Positions 1 to 6,127 of a stretch of DNA of 10,351 nucleotides are shown here, piece after piece (within the stretch, counting starts at the first letter, position 1; every line of letters starts with the position of its first letter). The position numbers and the translations under genes are program-made. Source of the stretch: Chloroflexota bacterium. Lineage in GTDB: Bacteria; Chloroflexota; Anaerolineae; Fen-1058. The notes beneath the pieces are model-generated. The model saw only the letters and a program-made list of their open reading frames with translations, did not search any database and was not told the DNA's origin. The stretch is from positions 1 to 10,351 of the forward strand of contig JACRBO010000302.1 of the NCBI GenBank assembly GCA_016219235.1, given 5' to 3'.

Positions 1-146
1 GACTATAACCCCGTGCGGCTCGAAAAGTAGCTCGGCGAACCGACCTTTTTTCAGAGGAGTCATATTAGTCTTGCACGATCAGCATGACCGTGCGACACTG
101 GACGTAAGGACGCGGTCCCGCCGCGGCCTCTAGCCAGGGAGATTAC
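1..146. other. Upstream region of the sensor gene; no confident gene
   Basis: I recognise no complete gene here. On the + strand one frame is open from base 2 to a TAG at 131-133 and could be the last ~43 codons of an upstream gene, but the peptide resembles nothing I know and may be chance. A 5-base inverted repeat (GCACG at 73-77, CGTGC at 89-93) could form a weak hairpin. A TATAAC at 4-9 resembles a -10 box, but its -35 region would lie outside the window. The first sensor gene has its Shine-Dalgarno AGGGAG at about 136-141. I cannot place a convincing promoter for the operon here. Confidence 0.35.
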
Positions 147-1652
147 ATGTCGAATACCCAATCGAATGGTACGGCTCGTCAGCCGGGCGATGAACGCCGC
201 TTCGATCGCGGCAGTTGGATTGCGCTGGCGTTCGCGCTATTGCTACTCGCCTATACCGTTCTCCAGGCCGTTTCCACCTGGCAGGTGCCGGGCGATGGCT
301 GGGAGTTGAATGGTGAACTGCGCGCGGATCCGCCGCGGGCCACATTCTTCTTGAGTTATAACGACGGGCCTACACCTCTACAGCAGGGTGATGAGCTGCT
401 GTCGGTGGAGGGTCTGTCCTTGAAAGAAATCCTGGCGCGGCAGTTCAATTTCTTCGAGATGCACGCGCCCGATTGGACTGAGGGAACTGTCCTGCACTAC
501 AGGGTGCGGCGTGACGGACAAGAGCTGGCGCTCGACGTGCCGCAACATCTGTTATCACCCGGGCAGCTGCTTGTGGCTACCTTGCGCGTCTTGCCGGGAC
601 CGACGCTCGTTCAACTCCTGTCCTCGCTCTTCTTCTTTTGCGTTGGGCTGGCCGTGTTTCTGCTTCGCCCGCGCAATCGCGCCGCCCACGCCCTGTTGAT
701 TCTGGGTATGGCATTTCTTTTTCAGATCGTTCCAACATTCAGTTGGATATCGATGTTCTTTTACCCCTTTCCACCGCCGTCAATTCCAATCGATGGCTGG
801 ACGTTTGCGATCAATCCAAGCATCATGTATCTGGCGCTGGCGTTTCCCGCGCCCAAATGGCCGATCCGACGCTTCCCACGTCTCACGGCAGCAGGGTTGT
901 ATCTGGCTGCACCTCTTGCACTTAACGCGGCTTACCTGCTTAATCTCGATAATCCGACCGGTTATTGGAATGCGGCAACGCTCATTTACGTCACGCAAAT
1001 CCTGTGCGTTTTTGTCATTACTTTCGGCAGTCTCATCCATTCCGCGTTGACGCTGCGCGGACCCGCAGCCCGCGCGCAGTTGAAGTGGGTGGCGCTGGGG
1101 CTGTCCAGTTTCATCGTGCCGGGCATCGGCGGCTGGCTGTTGGGCTATCTCGGCGTGACTTCCGAGTTGCTGTATCTGTTGTCGGTGACGGGCTGGTTCC
1201 TATTTCCGATCTGTCTGGCCATTGCCATAACGCGCTATCGCCTGTTCGACATCGACGTGATCGTCCGCAAGACGCTGGTCTACTCGGTACTGACGGCGCT
1301 GCTGGCGCTGATCTATTTCGGCGGCGTGGTGCTGATGCAGCAGCTTACCCGATCGATCACCGCCTCATCCGATCTGGCGATCGCCGTTTCGACGCTGATC
1401 ATCGCCGCACTGTTCTTCCCGCTACGGCGGCGCGTGCAAAGCGCGATCGATCGCCGGTTTTTTCGGCGCAAATATGACGCAGCCAAAACGCTCGCGGCGT
1501 TTGGCGTGACCGTGCGCGATGAGGTCGAGTTGGATAGATTGACGAGCGAGCTGCTCAGCGTAGTGAATGAGACCATGCAGCCGGAAAGCATTTCGCTGTG
1601 GCTGAAGCCATCCAGCCGGGGCACGTTGGAGGCGCAGGGCAAGCAGCCATGA
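147..1652 (+). CDS. Multi-pass membrane sensor protein with PDZ-like extracytoplasmic domain
   Basis: This 501-residue integral membrane protein is probably the signal-input component of the phosphatase system encoded downstream. A first membrane segment (about 24-45) is followed by a soluble stretch (about 55-140) with a PDZ-like GDELLSVEG motif at 81-89. About nine further hydrophobic segments lie between 145 and 425. The C-terminal module (357-487) reads ITRYRLFDIDVIVRKTLVYS, two membrane helices, then a basic RRFFRRKYDAAKTLAAF linker. It ends in what looks like the first helix and strands of a GAF domain (about 462-487). In ComP-like and Chloroflexota kinases this architecture leads into a cytoplasmic effector domain; here none follows. 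The start is supported by AGGGAG 5-6 bases upstream. The stop overlaps the next start as ATGA. The name is structural; the ligand is unknown. Confidence 0.8.
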   Translation: MSNTQSNGTARQPGDERRFDRGSWIALAFALLLLAYTVLQAVSTWQVPGDGWELNGELRADPPRATFFLSYNDGPTPLQQGDELLSVEGLSLKEILARQFNFFEMHAPDWTEGTVLHYRVRRDGQELALDVPQHLLSPGQLLVATLRVLPGPTLVQLLSSLFFFCVGLAVFLLRPRNRAAHALLILGMAFLFQIVPTFSWISMFFYPFPPPSIPIDGWTFAINPSIMYLALAFPAPKWPIRRFPRLTAAGLYLAAPLALNAAYLLNLDNPTGYWNAATLIYVTQILCVFVITFGSLIHSALTLRGPAARAQLKWVALGLSSFIVPGIGGWLLGYLGVTSELLYLLSVTGWFLFPICLAIAITRYRLFDIDVIVRKTLVYSVLTALLALIYFGGVVLMQQLTRSITASSDLAIAVSTLIIAALFFPLRRRVQSAIDRRFFRRKYDAAKTLAAFGVTVRDEVELDRLTSELLSVVNETMQPESISLWLKPSSRGTLEAQGKQP

Positions 1653-2893
1653 ACAACCATGTTTCACGCTTGAATCGTTTACTGACAATCGTATTTGCCG
1701 CTCTTTTGGGCATGCAGGTGCTCTATGGATTGGTTGGATTTGCCAGCATGCCGATGTACTATCAACGCGTCATCACGCAGACGATTGAGCCGGTGATCTA
1801 CTACGGGCAGGTGCAACTGAGCAATGAGTTGACGGCGCAGCTGGCTTTCGAGCGGGGGATGTCGCTAACTCAGTACGCGGCGTATCGCAATATCGTTAAT
1901 GCACTGGCGGCCCTGATCCCGATCGGCGTGGCCGCCTTGATTATCTGGCGGGCGCGTGGGCAATGGTTTGCCTGGTTCACAGCTTTTATCATTGTCTTTT
2001 TGGGAGAGTCCGCTCTGTCTGAGCAGATGCTCGTGAGCCAATATGTTTCGGTCGAGGTATTCGGCGCCAACGCTTTTTTCTGGTTTCTAGTATTGCCTTA
2101 TTTTTTCCTGTTCCCCAATGGTCGGGCTGTGCCCCGGCGCGCCGCCTGGTTGGTGGGTACATTGGTGGGCTATCACTGCCTGGTGCAAACCGGCACCGTG
2201 ATCGCCTATGTTTTACCTGATCTGGCGATACGTCTTAACCTGCCCAACTGGGGTCAAAGCGACTACATCTGGCCCGTGCTGCTGAACTTCGTGGTCATTT
2301 TGGCCTGCCAGGTACATCGTTACCGCCGCGTCTCGACCCGCGCTGAACGCCAACAGACCAAGTGGTTTCTCTTCGGCTTTGGACTGATCGTCGCCCTTAT
2401 CCCGGTTTCGATATTCACCGACGTTGCCGGTCAACGCGGCTTCCTGAATGATTTCACTGATGTTACACTCTGGATTCCACTATACGGCGGCCTCGCCATT
2501 GCCATCACGCGCTATCGTCTATTCGACATCGATGTCATCATCCGCAAGACGCTGGTCTATTCGGTGCTGACCGGGCTGCTGGCGCTGATCTATTTCGGCG
2601 GCGTGGTGCTGGTGCAGCAACTCACCCGATCGATTACCGCCTCATCCGATCTAGCCATCGCCGTCTCGACGCTGGTCATCGCGGCGTTGTTCTTCCCGCT
2701 GCGGCGACGTGTACAAGCCGCGATCGATCGGCGCTTCTTCCGGCGCAAGTATGATGCCGCCAGGACCCTCGCCGCGTTTGGTGTGACTGCCCGCGATGAA
2801 GTTGAGCTGGATAAGCTGACAGCGGAGTTGCTCAACGTAGTGAGTGAGACGATGCAACCCACGAGTGTCAGTTTGTGGCTGAGAAAACCATAG
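1649..2893 (+). CDS. Second multi-pass membrane sensor protein, sharing the C-terminal module of its neighbour
   Basis: This is a 414-residue membrane protein. The ATG at 1649 is preferred over an in-frame ATG at 1598 because it forms an ATGA overlap with the upstream stop and is followed directly by a hydrophobic helix (about 11-32). A short extracytoplasmic loop (about 33-80) and about nine more hydrophobic segments follow; there is no PDZ-like domain. Residues 282-412 match residues 357-487 of the upstream protein at about 117 of 131 positions without gaps (counted by eye), whereas the N-terminal parts look unrelated. The protein stops at SVSLWLRKP, in the middle of what looks like a GAF fold. 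The next protein begins with the complementary half of a GAF domain. It is probably a membrane input subunit working with the downstream phosphatase; this is inferred from context. Confidence 0.8.
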   Translation: MNNHVSRLNRLLTIVFAALLGMQVLYGLVGFASMPMYYQRVITQTIEPVIYYGQVQLSNELTAQLAFERGMSLTQYAAYRNIVNALAALIPIGVAALIIWRARGQWFAWFTAFIIVFLGESALSEQMLVSQYVSVEVFGANAFFWFLVLPYFFLFPNGRAVPRRAAWLVGTLVGYHCLVQTGTVIAYVLPDLAIRLNLPNWGQSDYIWPVLLNFVVILACQVHRYRRVSTRAERQQTKWFLFGFGLIVALIPVSIFTDVAGQRGFLNDFTDVTLWIPLYGGLAIAITRYRLFDIDVIIRKTLVYSVLTGLLALIYFGGVVLVQQLTRSITASSDLAIAVSTLVIAALFFPLRRRVQAAIDRRFFRRKYDAARTLAAFGVTARDEVELDKLTAELLNVVSETMQPTSVSLWLRKP

Positions 2894-2900
2894 CCGTGAC

Positions 2901-2935
2901 CAACTTCCAACATCTAACTCCCAACTTCCAATATC
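2901..2935. repeat. Degenerate tandem heptamer repeat, five copies
   Basis: Five consecutive 7-base units begin at 2901, 2908, 2915, 2922 and 2929. The first and fourth are CAACTTC; the others differ from it by one to three bases (second CAACATC, fifth CAATATC). The phase makes a 16-base block at 2901-2916 recur at 2922-2937 with one mismatch. The array fills much of the 103-base gap between the second sensor and the phosphatase gene. It resembles the short tandemly repeated heptamers known from cyanobacteria and similar intergenic repeats in Chloroflexota; that comparison is from memory. Just downstream, TCGTAACG occurs twice (2942-2949 and 2954-2961). I see no convincing promoter in this gap. 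Confidence 0.75.
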
Positions 2936-2996
2936 TATTTGTCGTAACGGTTCTCGTAACGATCTCAAGACGCTGCATGTGTAGACTGGAGTTCAA

Positions 2997-4640
2997 ATGA
3001 CGACCTTACTTCGCAACTTCAAACTGGGCTGGCGCAAAGCCCGATCGGATCATGGCGAGCCGCAGGTCACGGTCGCAGCCGTAACCGATCGGGCACGCGG
3101 CACCACCACGGTCCGATCGTTGGACATCGCACCCAGCGATCCACTGGTGGCCTACTTCCGCAGTTCACCGGGCGTCGTGGAGATCGACAAGCTCCGACTC
3201 GATTCGCCCGCCTTGAACAGGCTGCGCGAATCGGGCGCCCGGTTGGTCGTGCCGCTGGTCGCGCAGGGCGAATTGATTGGCCTGTTGAATCTCGGCCCGC
3301 GTTTGAGCGAACAGGACTACACCTCCGATGATCGGGTCCTGCTCAATAACCTCGCCACGCAGGCTTCGCCCGCCGTGCGCGTGGCGCAGCTGGTGCGTGA
3401 ACAACAACTGGAAGCGCAGCAGCGCGAGCGATTGGAGCAGGAACTGCGCGTCGCGCGCCTGATCCAGCAGACCCTGCTGCCCAAAGAATTGCCGACGCTG
3501 AAGGGCTGGCAAGTGGCAACGTATTATCAACCGGCGCGCGCCGTCGGCGGCGACTTCTACGACTTCGTCGATTTGCCCGATGGCCGTCTGGCGCTGGTCA
3601 TCGGCGATGTGACCGATAAGGGCGTGCCGGCCGCGTTGGTGATGGCGAGCACGCGCGCCATCTTGCGCGCCGGCGCGCAGCGCTTCACGTCGCCCGGCGC
3701 GATTTTGGAATATGCCAACGACCTGCTGTGCCCGGATATTCCGCCCAACATGTTTGTCACCTGTCTGTATGCCGTACTCGATCCGAACACGGGCCGGTTG
3801 CAGTTTGCCAACGCCGGCCATGATCTGCCCTATCGGAAATCAGCCGCCGGCGTCGAAGAGCTGCGCGCGACCGGCATGCCGCTGGGTTTGATGCCGGGCA
3901 TGCACTACGACGAACGCGAAATTATGCTGAAGCCCGATGACACGGTGTTGTTCTACACCGATGGCCTGGTCGAAGCGCATAATCCACAGCGCGAGATGTT
4001 TGGCTTTCCACATCTGAAGACGCTGCTGGAAGATCATCCCGGCGGCCTCGCGACGATCAACTACCTGCTCGATCAACTCGCGGCCTTCACCGGCCCGGAC
4101 TGGGAACAGGAAGACGATGCGACGCTGGTGGTGTTGCAGCGTGCCTCACCCCCTGCCCCCTCTCCCGACGTTGAATTACTCGTCGGGAGAGGGGGGGAGG
4201 CGTGGCGGGTGCTCGATCAATTCTCCATCCCCAGCGAACCCGGCAACGAACGCGCCGCCATGCAGCGCGTGGTCGACGTCGTGCAGCCGTTGAATCTGCC
4301 AGACGCGCGTCTGAACCGCTTGAAGACCGCTGTCGCCGAAGCGACGATGAACGCTATCGAACATGGCAATCACAATCAGCCTGATTTGACGGTGGATATT
4401 CAAGTGCTGACCAACGACTCAGACTTGATCGTGCAGATCACCGATCGGGGCAGCGTGCCAGTGCCGGAGCCGATCGCGCCCGACCTCGAAGCGAAGCTGG
4501 CCGGTCAACAATCGCCGCGCGGCTGGGGACTGTTTCTCATCGAGAAGATGGTGGACGAAATGCACGTGTCCGGCGATGCGCACCATCACACCCTGGAATT
4601 GGTCATGCACTTAACAGGAGGCGAACATGAGCACGTTTGA
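2997..4640 (+). CDS. GAF(partial)-SpoIIE/PP2C phosphatase-HATPase hybrid regulator (RsbU/RsbW-like)
   Basis: This 547-residue cytoplasmic protein combines a PP2C-type phosphatase with a serine kinase of the anti-sigma-factor type, so it could both dephosphorylate and phosphorylate STAS partners. Residues about 50-132 look like the second half of a GAF domain, and a coiled coil (about 130-160) links it to the SpoIIE domain. In that domain the metal-binding acidic residues are visible: D186 in GGDFYDF, D204 in IGDVTDKG, D322 in YTDGLVE, and D373/D374. The C-terminal HATPase (about 405-540) has an N-box (E448, N452, H456), a DRG motif at D483 and RGWGLFLI at 508-515. The linker at 387-400 is encoded by a perfect palindrome. 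The ATG follows TGGAG; the 3' end overlaps the next gene by 14 bases. Overall function is confident; target proteins are inferred to be the two downstream STAS proteins. Confidence 0.9.
   Translation: MTTLLRNFKLGWRKARSDHGEPQVTVAAVTDRARGTTTVRSLDIAPSDPLVAYFRSSPGVVEIDKLRLDSPALNRLRESGARLVVPLVAQGELIGLLNLGPRLSEQDYTSDDRVLLNNLATQASPAVRVAQLVREQQLEAQQRERLEQELRVARLIQQTLLPKELPTLKGWQVATYYQPARAVGGDFYDFVDLPDGRLALVIGDVTDKGVPAALVMASTRAILRAGAQRFTSPGAILEYANDLLCPDIPPNMFVTCLYAVLDPNTGRLQFANAGHDLPYRKSAAGVEELRATGMPLGLMPGMHYDEREIMLKPDDTVLFYTDGLVEAHNPQREMFGFPHLKTLLEDHPGGLATINYLLDQLAAFTGPDWEQEDDATLVVLQRASPPAPSPDVELLVGRGGEAWRVLDQFSIPSEPGNERAAMQRVVDVVQPLNLPDARLNRLKTAVAEATMNAIEHGNHNQPDLTVDIQVLTNDSDLIVQITDRGSVPVPEPIAPDLEAKLAGQQSPRGWGLFLIEKMVDEMHVSGDAHHHTLELVMHLTGGEHEHV
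4156..4195. repeat. Palindromic element inside the phosphatase/kinase gene
   Basis: A perfect 15-bp inverted repeat (arms 4156-4170 and 4181-4195, CCCCCTCTCCCGACG and its complement) surrounds a 10-base loop. It lies in frame in the linker between the SpoIIE and HATPase domains and encodes residues 387-400, rich in P and G. The flanking CCTCACCCCCTG (4144-4155) plus the CCCCCTCTCCC arm matches, from memory, a repetitive palindrome found at many intergenic sites in Chloroflexota and other genomes. It could form a stable hairpin in the mRNA. Confidence 0.8.
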
Positions 4641-4974
4641 AGCAGCGGTCCGCCCGACCGCCAACGTCGTCATTATCGATCTACGCGGCCTCATCGACGG
4701 CGGGGCGGAGCAGGCCCTGAATGCAGCTTACGCCGCAGCAACGGCGACCAATCCCGCCGCCGTGCTGCTGAACTTCAGCGGCGTCGAATACATTAACAGC
4801 ACCGGCATCGCCTTGATCGTCGGCGTGCTGGCGCAGGCGCGCAAGGCTAAACGGCCTCTCTCGACCTTTGGGTTGAGCGCGCACTACACGGAGATTTTTC
4901 AGATCACGCGGCTGGCGGATTTCATGAGCCTGTATCCCGACGAAGCCAGTGCACTCGGCAACACAACAGCGTAA
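4627..4974 (+). CDS. STAS-domain anti-sigma-factor antagonist, paralogue 1 (RsbV/SpoIIAA-like)
   Basis: This 115-residue protein is a single STAS domain. In the RsbV/SpoIIAA family such proteins are phosphorylated on a serine by an HATPase kinase and dephosphorylated by a SpoIIE phosphatase, and bind the kinase when unphosphorylated. The core NFSGVEYINSTGI lies at about 49-61, with S58 (or T59) at the phospho-acceptor site. The residue before it is N57, where the classical family often has Asp. Its start overlaps the phosphatase/kinase gene by 14 bases and follows a perfect AGGAGG (4616-4621) with 5-base spacing, suggesting strong translation relative to its enzyme partner. Its partner is presumably the protein encoded just upstream. 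No sigma factor is present in the window, so the downstream target is unknown. Confidence 0.9.
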   Translation: MSTFEAAVRPTANVVIIDLRGLIDGGAEQALNAAYAAATATNPAAVLLNFSGVEYINSTGIALIVGVLAQARKAKRPLSTFGLSAHYTEIFQITRLADFMSLYPDEASALGNTTA

Positions 4975-5011
4975 AGGTAACGACATCACTCGTCACTCAA
5001 GGGGGAACACC

Positions 5012-5362
5012 ATGAACAAAGCGAGTATCACCGTCCACGTCCGAAAGCCAGACCCGCACACCGGGATCATCGATATTCAAGGCGAAGTCAACGCGTTTGC
5101 GGAGGGCGCATTGATGGACGCCTACAGTCAGGCCTGCCAGGATCAGGCCAAAGCCATCATCCTGAACTTCAGCGGGTTGGAATATATGAACAGTTCCGGC
5201 ATCGGCCTGCTGGTCACGTTGTTGATTCGCGTGAATCGCCAAAAGCAAAAACTGCTGGCCTATGGCTTGAGCGAACACTATCGGCAGATTTTTGAATTGA
5301 CACGCTTAAATGAAGCCATCGGCATCTATGCCGACGAAGCCGCGGCGTTGGCTGCTGTCTAA
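5012..5362 (+). CDS. STAS-domain anti-sigma-factor antagonist, paralogue 2
   Basis: This 116-residue single STAS domain is clearly paralogous to the preceding protein: both share NFSG(V/L)EY(I/M)NS(T/S)GI, GLS.HY..IF..TRL and a D/E-rich end. The putative phospho-acceptor is S61 or S62 within NSSG (60-63). The ATG at 5012 is chosen over an in-frame ATG at 4949 because AAGGGGG (4999-5005) sits at a normal distance and the earlier start would overlap the upstream gene and add a non-homologous leader. It lies 37 bases after the first STAS gene and 12 bases before the next gene. Two antagonists behind one phosphatase/kinase suggest either competition for the kinase or two separate outputs; this is inference. 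Confidence 0.9.
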   Translation: MNKASITVHVRKPDPHTGIIDIQGEVNAFAEGALMDAYSQACQDQAKAIILNFSGLEYMNSSGIGLLVTLLIRVNRQKQKLLAYGLSEHYRQIFELTRLNEAIGIYADEAAALAAV

Positions 5363-5374
5363 CAGGGAGAATTC

Positions 5375-6127
5375 ATGTCCACACCAATCGATCCATCCCA
5401 GGCCCGTGATGCGGGCAACTGGGCCAAGCCTCTCGATAAACTCCAGACTTCCGATATTCCCGTCGGTGCGCTGAACATCAACGTCGATGGCAAGCCACTG
5501 ACCGGCCCGATTCGAGGCTTCGGTCAAATGTGGCAAAAGACTTATCGCGTGCGCCTGACAGGCCAATCGATCACGCCACAGGCTGTCATCGCCGATTGGA
5601 AGCAGAACTTCTCCAGTTACTGGCCCAAAGGTAACACGCTCTATGTGCCGCCCGCCGGCATCGTGCCCGGCGAAACCGCCGTCATCAACACCACCTTGCC
5701 CGGCAATATCATGGTGATGGCCACCGGCGTGCGCGTCATTTACGCCGATGATGAATCCTTCGCGTACATGACCCAGGCCGGTCATCCCTTCAACGGCATG
5801 ATCACGTTCAGCGCGGCTGATGAGGATGGCGCCACTGTCGTGCAAGTTCAATTGCTCGTGCGCCCTTACGATCCGTTGTATGAGTTGGGCTTTCGGTTGC
5901 GTGTGCTTAGCAAGCAAGAAGATGCCTTCTGGCGCAGCACACTGACCAGCCTGGCGGCGCATTGGGGTGTGCAGTCGCCCATCGATCAAAAGGTCACCCT
6001 CATCGATCCCAGGGTGCAGTGGTCCGAAGCGAAGAACATCTGGCAGAACGCCGGCATTCGCACCGGGCTGTATCTACTGACCACGCCCTTCCGCTGGCTG
6101 GGTCGGAAGTTCAAGCGAGCGGCGTGA
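5375..6127 (+). CDS. DUF1990/SRPBCC-like protein of unknown function
   Basis: This 250-residue, apparently soluble protein has no obvious signal peptide. Residues about 95-170 (VPGETAVINTTLPG, then GVRVIYADDESFAYMTQAGHPFNGMI and a V-rich strand ending LLVRPYDPLYELG) follow the order of features I associate with DUF1990-type SRPBCC domains: an aromatic-G-H motif, a G-x-x-x-F strand and an RP turn. The similarity is by eye, so the family call is tentative. An aromatic and basic C-terminus (TTPFRWLGRKFKRAA) could contact membrane. AGGGAG (5364-5369) precedes the ATG. The stop overlaps the ATG of the FAD oxidoreductase by one base (TGATG), which strongly suggests that the two act together, for instance as a lipid or isoprenoid binding protein serving the oxidoreductase; this is inference. 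Confidence 0.6.
   Translation: MSTPIDPSQARDAGNWAKPLDKLQTSDIPVGALNINVDGKPLTGPIRGFGQMWQKTYRVRLTGQSITPQAVIADWKQNFSSYWPKGNTLYVPPAGIVPGETAVINTTLPGNIMVMATGVRVIYADDESFAYMTQAGHPFNGMITFSAADEDGATVVQVQLLVRPYDPLYELGFRLRVLSKQEDAFWRSTLTSLAAHWGVQSPIDQKVTLIDPRVQWSEAKNIWQNAGIRTGLYLLTTPFRWLGRKFKRAA

Noticed and set aside
2901..2935. CRISPR array
   Set aside because: The units are only 7 bases with no spacers, so this is a degenerate tandem repeat, not a CRISPR.
4156..4195. Transcription terminator
   Set aside because: The stem is followed by a G-rich stretch without T-run and lies inside an intact reading frame between two conserved domains.
5306..5989. Long minus-strand open frame (227 codons) opposite the DUF1990-like gene
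   Set aside because: It runs antisense to a gene with a good ribosome binding site and family-like sequence. Its product is rich in H, R, A and G with no recognisable motif, as expected of a shadow frame in GC-rich DNA.
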